A DNA stretch of 64,000 nt from the NCBI RefSeq assembly GCF_001575205.1, contig NZ_LSRE01000034.1, positions 124,001-188,000 on the forward strand, read 5' to 3'. The first letter of the stretch is position 1. Every line of letters begins with the position of its first letter. Below, in pieces: positions 46,131-55,425 of this stretch. The notes under the pieces are model-generated. The model worked only from the letters and a program-made list of their open reading frames with translations, made no database searches and was not told where the DNA came from. This DNA comes from Tsukamurella pseudospumae (GTDB taxonomy: Bacteria > Actinomycetota > Actinomycetes > Mycobacteriales > Mycobacteriaceae). The translations under genes and the position numbers were made by a program.

Positions 46131-47363
46131 ATGGAATTCGCGTACGACGCCAAGACCACCGAGCTGATCGGGCGGGTCGACGACTTCATGGACAGCCACG
46201 TCTACCCGGCGGAGGAGACCTTCCACCGCGAGCTGGAAGAGCTGGACGACCGCTGGGCGTGGGACAGCGCCCCGGTGCTCGCCGAGCTGCGCGCCGAGGC
46301 CCGCAGCCGGGGTTTCTGGAACTTCTTCCTGCCCGGCGAGAACGGAGCGGGCCTGACCAACCTGCAGTACGCGCCGCTCGCCGAGATCACCGGCCGCAGC
46401 CTGCACCTCGCGCCCGCCGTGTTCAACTGCGCCGCGCCGGATACGGGGAACATGGAGGTGCTCAACGAGTTCGGCACCGCGGAGCAGAAGGAGCAATGGC
46501 TGAAGCCGCTCCTGAACGGGGACATCCGCTCCGCCTTCGCGATGACCGAGCCCGACGTCGCGAGCTCCGACGCCACCAACATCGGCCTGTCCATCGTCCG
46601 CGACGGCGACGACTACGTCATCAACGGCCGCAAGTGGTGGATCACGGGCGCGATGAACCCGAACTGCAAGATCTTCATCGTCATGGGCAAGACCGCCCCC
46701 GACGCCGAGCGCCACCGTCAGCAGTCGCAGATCCTCGTGCCGCGGGACACCCCTGGCCTCGAGGTGCTGCGCGGCATGCACGTCTTCGGCTACGACGACC
46801 ACAGCCACGGGGGCCACGCCGAGCTGCGGTTCACCGACGTGCGCGTGCCCGCGAGCAACCTGATCGGCGAGGAGGGTGACGGCTTCGCCATCGCGCAGGC
46901 CCGCCTCGGGCCCGGCCGCATCCACCACTGCATGCGCTCGATCGGCGTGGCGGAGCGCGCGGTCGAGGCGATGTGCGACCGGGTCTCGGAGCGCACCGCC
47001 TTCGGCAAGCCGCTCTCGGAGCAGGGCGTGATCCGCGATTGGATCGCCGAGTCCCGCGTGCGGATCGAGCAGCTGCGCCTGCTCGTCCTCAAGACCGCGT
47101 GGCTGATGGACACCGTGGGCAACCGCGGCGCCCACACGGAGATCCAGGCGATCAAGATCGCGACGCCGCAGACCGTGCAGTGGATCCTGGACAAGGCCAT
47201 CCAGGCGCACGGCGCCGGCGGCCTGTCGCAGGACTTCCCGCTCGCCGAGTACTACGCCGGCATCCGCACCCTCCGGTTCGCCGACGGGCCGGACGAGGTG
47301 CACAAGAACTCCCTCGCGCGCGCGGAGCTGAAGAAGCGCGCGGCGGCCCGGGCACAGCGGTGA
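46131..47363 (+). CDS. ACAD10/11-type acyl-CoA dehydrogenase, predicted phospho-hydroxyacyl-CoA converting enzyme
   Basis: 410 residues. Diagnostic ACAD10/11 segments are [58 protein letters not shown] and [18 protein letters not shown]. The last replaces the EGTxEI segment of ordinary acyl-CoA dehydrogenases. In ACAD11 and LvaC the enzyme removes the 4-phosphate and, through a 2-enoyl-CoA, yields a 3-hydroxyacyl-CoA, with FAD acting transiently. The kinase gene ends 2 nt upstream, and its own stop overlaps the next start (GTGA). Confidence 0.88.
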   Translation: MEFAYDAKTTELIGRVDDFMDSHVYPAEETFHRELEELDDRWAWDSAPVLAELRAEARSRGFWNFFLPGENGAGLTNLQYAPLAEITGRSLHLAPAVFNCAAPDTGNMEVLNEFGTAEQKEQWLKPLLNGDIRSAFAMTEPDVASSDATNIGLSIVRDGDDYVINGRKWWITGAMNPNCKIFIVMGKTAPDAERHRQQSQILVPRDTPGLEVLRGMHVFGYDDHSHGGHAELRFTDVRVPASNLIGEEGDGFAIAQARLGPGRIHHCMRSIGVAERAVEAMCDRVSERTAFGKPLSEQGVIRDWIAESRVRIEQLRLLVLKTAWLMDTVGNRGAHTEIQAIKIATPQTVQWILDKAIQAHGAGGLSQDFPLAEYYAGIRTLRFADGPDEVHKNSLARAELKKRAAARAQR

Positions 47364-48547
47364 CGGTGCCGGGTCCGGAGGAGCTCGCCGGGCGGGTCGG
47401 CGAGTTCCTCGCCGCGCATCCGCCGGCCGAGACCGACCCGCTGGAGTTCCTGCGGGCCCGGTACGACGCCGGTCTCGCGTGGGTCGCGTACCCGGAAGGC
47501 CGTGGCGGACTGGGGCTCTCGCGGGCCCTGCAGCAGGCGGTCGACGCGCGGTTCGCCGCCGCCGGCGCGCCCGACAACCGCAGTCACGTCAACGGGATCG
47601 GTCTCGGCATGGCCGCGCCCACGATCCTGTCCTTCGGCACGTCAGAGCAGATCGACCGCTTCCTGCGCCCGCTCTGGACGGGCGAGGAGATCTGGTGCCA
47701 GCTCTTCAGCGAGCCCGGCGCCGGTTCCGACCTCGCGGGCCTCGCGACCCGCGCGGTCCGCGACGGCGACGATTGGGTGGTCACGGGCCAGAAGGTCTGG
47801 ACCTCGGGCGCGCACAACGCGCAGTGGGCGATCCTGGTCGCCCGCACCGATCCCGACCTGCCGAAGCACAAGGGCCTGACGTACTTCCTGTGCGACATGT
47901 CCGACCCGGGCATCGACGTGCGGCCGCTGCGGCAGATCACCGGCGAGGCCGAGTTCAACGAGGTCTTCCTCGAGGGCGTGCGGATCCCGGACGTCCATCG
48001 CCTCGGTGCGGTGGGTCAGGGCTGGCAGGTCGCGAACGCCACGCTCAACAACGAGCGGGTCGCGATCGGCGGCCGCGCCGCGCAGCGCGAGGACGGCATG
48101 ATCGGCGTCGTCGCGAGGACCTGGCGCGAGCGTCCTGAGCTGCGCACGCCCGACCTGCACGACGACCTGCTCCGCCTGTGGGTGGACAGCGAGGTCGCTC
48201 GCGTCACGGCGCAGCGGCTGGGGCAGAAGCTCGCGTCCGGGCAACCCGGGCCGGAGGGCGCGGCGATGAAGCTGTCCTTCGCGCGGCTCAACCAGAAGCT
48301 GTCGGGGCTCGAACTGGAGCTGCTCGCCGAGGACGGCCTGCGGTACGCGGATTGGACGATGGTCCGCCCCGACCGGGTCGACTTCTACGGCCGCGACGCG
48401 GGGTACCGCTATCTGCGTGCCAAGGGCAACTCGATCGAGGGCGGGACCTCCGAGATCCTCAAGAACATCGTGGCGGAGCGCGTGCTGGGCCTGCCGCCGG
48501 AGCACCGGGTCGACAAGGACCTGCCGTGGAAGGACGTGCCCAAGTGA
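47360..48547 (+). CDS. Acyl-CoA dehydrogenase, putative catalytic subunit of a heteromeric pair
   Basis: 395 residues from the overlapping GTG. ACAD motifs: [40 protein letters not shown], and [20 protein letters not shown] at the C-terminus. The next gene encodes a shorter, more divergent ACAD and overlaps it (GTGA). Adjacent unequal ACAD pairs in actinobacteria (as in cholesterol side-chain and ring degradation) form alpha2beta2 enzymes with one active site per heterodimer, suggesting the same here for a bulky or branched substrate. Confidence 0.92.
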   Translation: MTVPGPEELAGRVGEFLAAHPPAETDPLEFLRARYDAGLAWVAYPEGRGGLGLSRALQQAVDARFAAAGAPDNRSHVNGIGLGMAAPTILSFGTSEQIDRFLRPLWTGEEIWCQLFSEPGAGSDLAGLATRAVRDGDDWVVTGQKVWTSGAHNAQWAILVARTDPDLPKHKGLTYFLCDMSDPGIDVRPLRQITGEAEFNEVFLEGVRIPDVHRLGAVGQGWQVANATLNNERVAIGGRAAQREDGMIGVVARTWRERPELRTPDLHDDLLRLWVDSEVARVTAQRLGQKLASGQPGPEGAAMKLSFARLNQKLSGLELELLAEDGLRYADWTMVRPDRVDFYGRDAGYRYLRAKGNSIEGGTSEILKNIVAERVLGLPPEHRVDKDLPWKDVPK

Positions 48548-49629
48548 GCTTCACACCGCAGTTGTTGAACACCGACGTCGAGGACGACCTGCGGGCGGCG
48601 GTGCGCGACCTCCTCGGGCGGCGCACGGCACCGTCGGATCTCATCGCGGCCTACGACGGGACCCCGGCCCCCGGGATCGACGGCGAGCTCGCCGAGATGG
48701 GCGTCGCGGGCCTGCTGGTGCCCGAGGACCTGGGCGGCGCCGGGGCCGGTGCGGCCGTCGCCGGCGTCGTCGCGGAGGAGCTCGGGGCCGCCTGCGCGGC
48801 AACGGACTTCCTCACCTGCGCGGGCATCGCCACCGCGACGGCGCTGGCCGCCGGCGCCGGCGTTCTCGCCGAGACGCTCGCGTCGGGGAAGCGGTCCGCG
48901 GCACTCGTCGTGCCCTTCTCCGTGGACCCGCACGGGCCGGTTCCGACGGTCCCCGTCGTCGACGGTGCGCTGTCGGGCACCGTGCGATCCGTCGCCGGGG
49001 TGATCGGTACCGATGTCCTCCTCGTCCCGGGCTCCGACGGTGCGCTGTACGCCGTTCCGGCGTCCGACACCCGCATCGAGCCCGTCTCCTCCCTGGACAT
49101 GACGCGGCAGGTCGCCGACGTCGTCCTCGACGGCGCGCGGGGCGACGTCCTTACGTCCGACGGTGCCGCCGCGATCCGCGCGGGCCTGCTCACCGGTGCG
49201 GCACTGCTCGCCGCCGAGCAGGCCGGTGTCGCGCGCTGGTGCGTAAGCACCACCGTCGCGTATCTCAAGGAACGCAGGCAGTTCGGCCGGATCGTCGGCG
49301 GCTTCCAGGCGCTCAAGCACCGGCTCGCCGAGCTGTACGCCGATGCGGAGTCCGCGTCCGCGGCGGCCCGTTCGGCCGTCGTCACGCTCGCGGAACTGGG
49401 GCCCGAGGATCCCGAGAGCGTCATCGCGGTCGCCGTGGCCGCCGCGTACTGCTCGGACCTCGCCGTGCGTGCGGCGGAGGAGGCGGTGCAACTGCACGGC
49501 GGCATCGGCATGACCTGGGAGGCGCCGGTGCACCTGTATCTCAAGCGCGCCAAGGCCGATCAGATCGGGCTGGGCACCGCCGGCCGGCATCGCGCCGCGC
49601 TCGCGGGCCTGATCGACCTGCCCGCCTGA
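48544..49629 (+). CDS. Acyl-CoA dehydrogenase-like partner subunit
   Basis: 361 residues. The ACAD fold is seen from AEMGVAGLLVPEDLGGAGAG and the C-terminal helices (YLKERRQFGRIVGGFQALKH; EAVQLHGGIGMTWEAPVHLY). The middle beta domain is shortened and the usual TEPGxGSD loop is missing, which is typical of the non-catalytic subunit of heteromeric ACADs. Its GTG overlaps the preceding ACAD stop. A 49-bp gap follows, the largest inside the operon. Confidence 0.9.
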   Translation: MSFTPQLLNTDVEDDLRAAVRDLLGRRTAPSDLIAAYDGTPAPGIDGELAEMGVAGLLVPEDLGGAGAGAAVAGVVAEELGAACAATDFLTCAGIATATALAAGAGVLAETLASGKRSAALVVPFSVDPHGPVPTVPVVDGALSGTVRSVAGVIGTDVLLVPGSDGALYAVPASDTRIEPVSSLDMTRQVADVVLDGARGDVLTSDGAAAIRAGLLTGAALLAAEQAGVARWCVSTTVAYLKERRQFGRIVGGFQALKHRLAELYADAESASAAARSAVVTLAELGPEDPESVIAVAVAAAYCSDLAVRAAEEAVQLHGGIGMTWEAPVHLYLKRAKADQIGLGTAGRHRAALAGLIDLPA

Positions 49630-49678
49630 CCGAAACCCGCCCAGCCCCATCACGAGTCACCGTCGGAAAGTAGGAACC

Positions 49679-50659
49679 ATGGGAGCCGTCCACACCGTCA
49701 CCGGAGACATCGACGCAGCCGACCTCGGCGTCACGCTGATGCACGAGCACGTCTTCGTGCTCACCCCGGATATCCAGCAGAACTATCCGGAGGACTTCGG
49801 TGACGAGGACGCCCGCGCGGACGACGCGGTGGCGCAGCTGCAGAAGGCGTACGACGCCGGGGTGCGCACCATCGTCGATCCGACGGTGGTGGGCCTCGGC
49901 CGCTACATCCCGCGCATCCAGCGGATCGCGGAGCGGACGCCGGTCAAGATCGTCGCGGCCACCGGCGTCTACACCTACCGGGACGTGCCGCGGTACTTCA
50001 TGTACCGCGGCCCGGCCCTGACGGCGATGACGGGCGTCGACTTCCCGGATCCCATGGCGGACATGTTCGTCCGCGACATCGAGCAGGGTATCGGCGAGAC
50101 GGGCGTGAAGGCGGGCATGCTCAAGTGCGCCATCGACCATCACGGCCTCACCGAGGGGGTGGAACGGGTGATGCGCGCGGTGGCGAAGGCGCACACCGCC
50201 ACCGGCGTCCCCATCACCGTGCACACCCACCCCGGCTCGGAGACCGGTCTGCTCGTCAAGCGGGTGATGTGCGACGAGGAGGGCGTGGATCCGGCGCGGA
50301 TCGTCCTGGGGCACAGCGGCGATTCCACCGACGTCGACCACCTCTCGGCGCTCGCCGACGCCGGCTTCACGCTCGGCTTCGACCGGTTCGGCATCAACCT
50401 GGAGACGACCTTCGAGGCGCGCAACGACACCCTCATCGAGATGGTGCGCCGCGGCTACACTGAGAAGATCGTGCTCTCGCAGGACGCGTCCTGCTACATC
50501 GACTGGATCGACCCGAACGTCAAGGCGGGCATGCTCCAGTGGCACTACACGCACGTCTTCGAGGACGTCTTCCCGTACGTGCTCGAGCGCGGCGTGACGC
50601 AGGCGCAGATCGACACCATGCTGGTCGACGTCCCGCGTCGCGTGCTGGCGGGGGAGTAG
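49679..50659 (+). CDS. Phosphotriesterase-like lactonase (PLL/PHP family)
   Basis: 326 residues of the amidohydrolase fold. Binuclear metal ligands can be placed: His22 and His24 (LMHEHVF), carboxylated Lys149 (VKAGMLKCA), His184 (HTHPG), His212 (GHSGDSTD) and Asp269 (LSQDASCY). TIVDPTVVGLGRYIPRI is typical of the PHP/PLL subgroup, and it closely resembles M. tuberculosis PPH (Rv0230c) by recall. PLLs mainly hydrolyse lactones, with weak phosphotriesterase activity. In this operon it would open a gamma- or delta-lactone to the hydroxy acid that the CoA ligase activates. A GGAAAG element precedes the ATG. Confidence 0.92.
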   Translation: MGAVHTVTGDIDAADLGVTLMHEHVFVLTPDIQQNYPEDFGDEDARADDAVAQLQKAYDAGVRTIVDPTVVGLGRYIPRIQRIAERTPVKIVAATGVYTYRDVPRYFMYRGPALTAMTGVDFPDPMADMFVRDIEQGIGETGVKAGMLKCAIDHHGLTEGVERVMRAVAKAHTATGVPITVHTHPGSETGLLVKRVMCDEEGVDPARIVLGHSGDSTDVDHLSALADAGFTLGFDRFGINLETTFEARNDTLIEMVRRGYTEKIVLSQDASCYIDWIDPNVKAGMLQWHYTHVFEDVFPYVLERGVTQAQIDTMLVDVPRRVLAGE

Positions 50660-50663
50660 GCGC

Positions 50664-52181
50664 ATGTCGTTCAACCTGGCGGTCATGCTGCGGGAGTCGG
50701 CCTCCGCGACGCCCGACGCTCCGGCCCTGTACTTCGGCGACCGCGAGATCACCTACCGCGAGGTCGACGAGCAGTCGGGGCGGGTCGCCGCCTCGCTGCT
50801 GGAGCGCGGGCTCGCGCCGGGGGACAAGGTGGCCGTGCAGCTACCGAACCTCCCGGAGTTCGTGCTGGTCTACTTCGGCCTCCTCAAGGCCGGGCTGACG
50901 ATGGTGCCGCTGAACCCCTTGTTCACCGCCCGCGAGGTGGCGTACCACGTGGGCGACAGCGACGCGAAGCTGCTCATCGCGTCCGACTTCTCCGCCGAGG
51001 CCGCGCTGGCGGGCGCCGCGGAGGCCTCGGTCGGCGACGTGGTGGTCGTCTCGCTGGGCGCACCGACACCGTCGGGCGCCGTGCCCTTCGCCGAGCTCCT
51101 GGCGGAGCCGGACACCGGGGAGATCCATCCCACGAGCTCGGACGACACCGCGGTCCTGCTCTACACCTCGGGGACGACGGGGCGCCCCAAGGGCGCCGAA
51201 CTGACCCACTTCGAGCTCTACATGAACTGCACCGTCGCGCCGCAACTGTTCGGCATGCGTGACGACGACGTCGCCCTCGGCGCGCTGCCGCTCTTCCACG
51301 TGTTCGGGCTGTCCAGCGTGCTCAACGCCGCTGTGCGGTGGGGTGGTTCGGTCGCGCTGGTGCCGCGGTTCGAGGCGGGCGCGGTGGTCGACGTGATCGA
51401 ACGGCGTCGCGTCACCGTGCTGTCCGGCGTCCCGACGATGTACGTCGCGCTCCTCGGCGAGGACACCGCGGGCCGCGATCTGAGTAGTCTGCGCGCGGCC
51501 GTGTCCGGTGGCGCGTCGATCCCCGGCGGCGTGATCCGGGCCTTCGAGGAGAAGTTCCCGGGCCTGGCGATCCTGGAGGGCTACGGGCTCTCCGAGACCG
51601 CGTCGACGGCGACCTTCAACATCAGCGCGGAAGAGCGCAAGGTGCTCTCCATCGGCAAGCCCATCTGGGGAGTCGAGCTGCGGGCCGTCGATGCCGACGG
51701 TGCGGAACTCCCGCCCGGCGCCGACAACGTCGGCGAGATCGTGGTCCGCGGGCACAACGTGATGAAGGGCTACTACAAGCGGCCCGAGGCGACCGCCGAG
51801 GCATTGCGGAACGGCTGGCTGCACACCGGAGACCTGGGCTATCGCGACGAGGACGGCTACTTCTTCATCGTCGACCGGCTCAAGGACCTGGTGATCCGCG
51901 GCGGCTACAACGTCTACCCGCGCGAGGTCGAGGAGGTGCTCTACAGCCACCCCGATGTCGTCGAGGCCGCCGTCGTGGGGCGTCCCGACGACCGGCTGGG
52001 GGAGGAGGTCGTCGCCTTCGTCGTGCTCCGGCCTGGCGCGAGCGCCGACGCCGAGGCGCTGACGGACTTCAGCCGCGAACGCCTGGCGGCGTACAAGTAC
52101 CCGCGCGAGATCCATCTCGTCGCCGAGCTGCCCAAGGGCGGTACCGGCAAGATCCTCAAGCGGGAGCTGCGCACGCGCTAG
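50664..52181 (+). CDS. Acyl-CoA ligase (FadD-like) of the catabolic operon
   Basis: 505 residues. ANL motifs: A3 VLLYTSGTTGRPKGAELTHF, A5 EGYGLSETASTATF, A7 GWLHTGDLGYRDEDGYFFIV, A8 RLKDLVIRGGYNVYPREVEE, catalytic Lys in PKGGTGKILKRELRTR. It converts a free acid to its CoA thioester at the expense of ATP. As the last gene, 4 bp behind the lactonase, it is the presumed entry enzyme of the pathway. A strong terminator follows. Confidence 0.94.
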   Translation: MSFNLAVMLRESASATPDAPALYFGDREITYREVDEQSGRVAASLLERGLAPGDKVAVQLPNLPEFVLVYFGLLKAGLTMVPLNPLFTAREVAYHVGDSDAKLLIASDFSAEAALAGAAEASVGDVVVVSLGAPTPSGAVPFAELLAEPDTGEIHPTSSDDTAVLLYTSGTTGRPKGAELTHFELYMNCTVAPQLFGMRDDDVALGALPLFHVFGLSSVLNAAVRWGGSVALVPRFEAGAVVDVIERRRVTVLSGVPTMYVALLGEDTAGRDLSSLRAAVSGGASIPGGVIRAFEEKFPGLAILEGYGLSETASTATFNISAEERKVLSIGKPIWGVELRAVDADGAELPPGADNVGEIVVRGHNVMKGYYKRPEATAEALRNGWLHTGDLGYRDEDGYFFIVDRLKDLVIRGGYNVYPREVEEVLYSHPDVVEAAVVGRPDDRLGEEVVAFVVLRPGASADAEALTDFSRERLAAYKYPREIHLVAELPKGGTGKILKRELRTR

Positions 52182-52206
52182 AACCCGATCCCCAAGCCCC
52201 ATGCCC

Positions 52207-52236
52207 CGGAGCCCCGTCGATCACGACGGGGCTCCG
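52207..52236. terminator. Terminator hairpin closing the operon
   Basis: CGGAGCCCCGTCG, loop ATCA, CGACGGGGCTCCG: a 13-bp perfect stem between the convergent ligase and hydrolase genes. It can serve both. Confidence 0.9.
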
Positions 52237-52243
52237 CGGCGTC

Positions 52244-53176
52244 TCAGGCGATGACGCGCTCGATGAAGGCGATCAGTTCGGCCGCCACGTCGTCGCGCGT
52301 CTCGGGCTCGTTGTGCACCTCGTGCCGGACGCCGGGGTAGACGCGGGTCCGGACGTCGGGATGTCCCGTGGCGACGAGGCGGTTCGCCACGTGGTAGGCG
52401 CCCTCGCCGTAGTTGGCGACCGGATCCTGGTCGCCGGCGAGGATCAGGACGGGCGTCGTGGACGGCAGGGCCGCGTAGAAGCCGTCGCCGTTCGCGGCGT
52501 CGTAGAGGTCGATGAAGCCGCGCAGGAAGCGGACCGACAGCGGCGCTCCGAAGTTGTTGAACGGGTCCGCCGCGTGGTCGCGGACCACGTCGGGGTCGCG
52601 GGCCACCCAGTCCGTCGGGCCCGCGCCCGCGCCGAACCGGGAGACGAAGCCGTCGAACAGGGTTCCGACGTACTCGAGCGGGGCGGCCCCGGCCTGGTCG
52701 GGCTCCGCGGCCAGCGCCGCCCGGTCGATGCCCGTGTCGGCACCGGGGATCTGCGCCGCGATGCCGCACAGGACGAGACCGTCGATCTCCGACGGAGACT
52801 CGATCGCCGCACCGCGGGCGATCATCGAGCCCATCGAGTGGCCGAAGGCCACGTACGGCAGGCCCGGGTGACGTGCGCGCACCGTCGCACCGAGTGAACG
52901 GGCGTCGGCCACCATGACGTGCCCGGCGTCGACGCCCGCGTCGCCCCACACGCCCGAGGTCATCGCGGTGGCGCCGTGCCCGGCGTGGTCCTCGGCGGCC
53001 ACCACGAAGCCCTCGTCGAGGAGCGCGGTGATCAGCCGCAGGTAGCGGCGGGAGTGCTCGCCGAGACCGTGGATCAGCTGGACGATCGCGCGGGGCTCGC
53101 GCACGGGGGTGTAGATCCACGCGCGGATCGTGTCGCGGCCGTTCGCGGAGGGGAAATCGGGTTCGAGGAGCGCCAT
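52244..53176 (-). CDS. Alpha/beta hydrolase, monoacylglycerol lipase/lysophospholipase type
   Basis: 310 residues. Serine hydrolase of the S33/monoglyceride lipase group: IVQLIHGLGEHSRRYLRLI (the HGxGEHxxRY signature), nucleophile Ser in VAFGHSMGSMIARG, acid in LILAGDQDPVANYG and His in YPGVRHEVHNE. It would release fatty or hydroxy acids from esters or glycerides and so supply the pathway. It is divergent from the MHS transporter with TetR operator 3 between, so both appear to belong to the regulon. Confidence 0.9.
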   Translation of the reverse strand: MALLEPDFPSANGRDTIRAWIYTPVREPRAIVQLIHGLGEHSRRYLRLITALLDEGFVVAAEDHAGHGATAMTSGVWGDAGVDAGHVMVADARSLGATVRARHPGLPYVAFGHSMGSMIARGAAIESPSEIDGLVLCGIAAQIPGADTGIDRAALAAEPDQAGAAPLEYVGTLFDGFVSRFGAGAGPTDWVARDPDVVRDHAADPFNNFGAPLSVRFLRGFIDLYDAANGDGFYAALPSTTPVLILAGDQDPVANYGEGAYHVANRLVATGHPDVRTRVYPGVRHEVHNEPETRDDVAAELIAFIERVIA

Positions 53177-53251
53177 GGACCAGTTCTACGTGATCGGTGC
53201 GGACATCGCGGCGGAACGGTGCCAGGTCGCGGAAACACCACGCCATCTGCA

Positions 53252-53265
53252 TAAGCAAACGCTTA
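53252..53265. promoter_or_regulatory. TetR operator 3
   Basis: TAAGCA-AA-CGCTTA differs from operators 1 and 2 at one arm base (G to A) and one spacer base. It lies in the 173-bp divergent gap between the lipase-like hydrolase and the transporter, just upstream of a TTGACA promoter. Confidence 0.7.
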
Positions 53266-53283
53266 GCGATTTCTCGAAAGCGG

Positions 53284-53312
53284 TTGACACGAACGTCAAC
53301 GTCAAGCATTCT
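53284..53312 (+). promoter_or_regulatory. Candidate SigA promoter of the MHS transporter
   Basis: TTGACA at 53284-53289, 17-nt spacer, CATTCT at 53307-53312. The -35 is perfect, the -10 weak. Operator 3 lies 18 bp upstream, a position where a repressor or activator could act. The gene start is 38 nt downstream. Confidence 0.5.
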
Positions 53313-53349
53313 CTGTGGTGGGGATCACAACGTTCACGAAGGGTTATCC

Positions 53350-54732
53350 ATGACACAGACCAGCGAGTCCGGTGCGGTCGTGCCGGTGAAGAAGTCGCAC
53401 GGCAAACTCCTCACCGCCGGGCTGATCAGCAGCTCGATCGAGTGGTACGACTTCTTCGTCTACGGCACCGCCGCCGCCCTCGTGTTCGACAAGGTCTTCT
53501 TCCCGGACCTGTCGCCGCTGATGGGCACCCTGATGGCCTTCGCCACGTTCTCGGTCGGCTTCATCGCCCGGCCGCTCGGCGGCATCCTCGCCGGCCACTT
53601 CGGCGACAAGATCGGCCGCAAGCCGATGCTCATCTGGTGCCTCACCGCGATGGGCGCGGCCACCTTCCTCATCGGCTGCCTGCCGACCGCCTCGGCGATC
53701 GGCTCGCTCGCGCCGATCCTGCTGGTGACGCTGCGATTCGTACAGGGCCTCGCCTGCGGTGGCCAGTGGGGCGGCGTGGTACTGCTGCTGACCGAGTCCG
53801 CCGGTCCGAAGAAGCGCGGCTTCGCCGGCACCTTCGGCCAGATGGGCGTCCCGCTGGGCCTGCTCATGGGCAACCTGATGATGATCCTGATGAACAGCAT
53901 CCTCGACGATGCCGCGTTCCTCAGCTGGGGCTGGCGCGTGCCGTTCTGGGCCAGCGCGGTGCTCGTGCCCGTCGTGATGTACATCCACAACAAGATCGAG
54001 GACTCGCCCGAGTTCCTCGCCCTGCAGCAGGAGGTCGCGGCGAAGAACGCCGGCAAGGAGGCGGTCGCGGCGGCGCCGCTGTCCGAGGCCGTCCGCTTCC
54101 ATTGGGGCAAGATCCTGCTCGGCGCGGGCCTGCTGGCCGGCACCAACTCCGCCTTCTACGTCTCCATCGCGGGCTTCGTCAGCTACGGCAGCAAGAAGCC
54201 CTCCGCGGGCGGCCTCGGCATGAGCAGCAACTCCATCCTGATGTGCGTCCTCGTGACCTCCGTCGTGATGCCGCTGGTGATCATGGCCGCGGGCGCGGTC
54301 TCCGACCGGGTGGGGCGCCGTCCGCTGATCCTCGTCGGCGCCGCCGTCCTCATGGTCTGGGCGTTCCCGTTCTTCTGGCTCGCGGAGACCACCAACATCG
54401 GTCTGCTGCTGGTCGCGATGTTCGTCTCGAGCTTCGGACAGGCGCTCACCTACGGCCCGCTCGCCGCGTTCATGGCGGAGCTGTTCGAACCGCGGATCCG
54501 CTACTCGGGAGCCTCGCTGGCCTACCAGCTCGCGGCCGTCGGCGTCTCGGGCGTGGCGCCGCTCATCATGACCGCGATCATCGCCGAGACCCGGTCGACC
54601 ACCTTCGTCTCGGTGTACCTCGCGGCGATGGGCCTGGTCACGCTGGCCAGCGCGTACTTCCTCACGGAGACGAACGGCAAGGCCGTCCGCGAGGATCCGG
54701 AGGCCGTGCCCGGCGTCCCGGCATCGGCGTGA
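53350..54732 (+). CDS. MHS-family (metabolite:H+ symporter) MFS transporter
   Basis: 460 residues, about twelve membrane helices. MHS signatures: ISSSIEWYDFFVYGTAAALV in helix 1 and GHFGDKIGRKPMLIWCLTAM (MFS motif A) after helix 2, plus RFVQGLACGGQWGGVVLLLT in helix 4. Family members import small carboxylates (shikimate, alpha-ketoglutarate, proline, aromatic acids) with protons. Sharing a gap and operator with the lipase and a block with CoA ligases, it probably imports the acid or lactone degraded here. The ATG at 53350 is chosen by position of the first helix. Confidence 0.93.
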   Translation: MTQTSESGAVVPVKKSHGKLLTAGLISSSIEWYDFFVYGTAAALVFDKVFFPDLSPLMGTLMAFATFSVGFIARPLGGILAGHFGDKIGRKPMLIWCLTAMGAATFLIGCLPTASAIGSLAPILLVTLRFVQGLACGGQWGGVVLLLTESAGPKKRGFAGTFGQMGVPLGLLMGNLMMILMNSILDDAAFLSWGWRVPFWASAVLVPVVMYIHNKIEDSPEFLALQQEVAAKNAGKEAVAAAPLSEAVRFHWGKILLGAGLLAGTNSAFYVSIAGFVSYGSKKPSAGGLGMSSNSILMCVLVTSVVMPLVIMAAGAVSDRVGRRPLILVGAAVLMVWAFPFFWLAETTNIGLLLVAMFVSSFGQALTYGPLAAFMAELFEPRIRYSGASLAYQLAAVGVSGVAPLIMTAIIAETRSTTFVSVYLAAMGLVTLASAYFLTETNGKAVREDPEAVPGVPASA

Positions 54733-54778
54733 CGCGTCCCCGGCGTCCTTGAAGGTCCGAGCGGAGCCGAGCAGACTC

Positions 54779-55417
54779 GTGAGCGTGACGATCAGCGAAT
54801 CGCAGGAGCGGGCCCGCGCCAACCGCAAGGACGCCGGGGGAGCCCGCCGGGAGGAACTCCTCCGGGCGGCGGCCGAGTGCTTCGACGACCTCGGCTACGC
54901 GGCCACCACCGTCGAGCTCATCGCGGCCCGCGCACAGACCTCGCGGCCCACGTTCTACGCCTACTTCCGGTCCAAGGACGAGATCCTGTTGGCCCTCGTG
55001 GACCGGGTCGCGGCCGAGCTCGAGGCGACGCAGTCGCTCGCGGGGATCGACACCACGGACCCGCGCGAGGTCATCGCCGCGACGATGCGGGCCTACGCCG
55101 ACGGGGTGTTCGCGAACGGCGGCCTGGTCGCTCTGTTCGACGCGATGGCACCGGTCCGCGACGACGTGGCCGTGATCTGGGAGCGGATGATCCGGCGCAC
55201 TCACCGCCGCTACACCGCCTACCTCGCGGCGCTCGATCCCGGCACCGTCGACCTGTGCCTCGAGCCCGCGGCCCTGGTCCGCATCCTCAACGACATCATC
55301 CACCACGGCGCGAAGCGCGTGGCCCGCGGCAGTGCGGCCGAGCGCGAGCGCTTCATCGCGGACCAGATCCGCGTCGCAGAGCGATTGATCGGCATCCGAG
55401 AGGTGCCGGTCGGCTAA
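54779..55417 (+). CDS. TetR-family regulator 2
   Basis: 212 residues from the GTG at 54779 (54785 possible). The HTH is at ~28-75 (FDDLGYAATTVELIAARAQT, SRPTFYAYFRSKDEILLALV), followed by a helical ligand domain. It is read in the same direction as the transporter 46 bp upstream and the ligase-carboxylase pair 8 bp downstream, so it probably controls the latter. No copy of the TAAGCG palindrome precedes it, so it likely recognises a different site. Confidence 0.9.
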   Translation: MSVTISESQERARANRKDAGGARREELLRAAAECFDDLGYAATTVELIAARAQTSRPTFYAYFRSKDEILLALVDRVAAELEATQSLAGIDTTDPREVIAATMRAYADGVFANGGLVALFDAMAPVRDDVAVIWERMIRRTHRRYTAYLAALDPGTVDLCLEPAALVRILNDIIHHGAKRVARGSAAERERFIADQIRVAERLIGIREVPVG

Positions 55418-55425
55418 GGAGAAGC

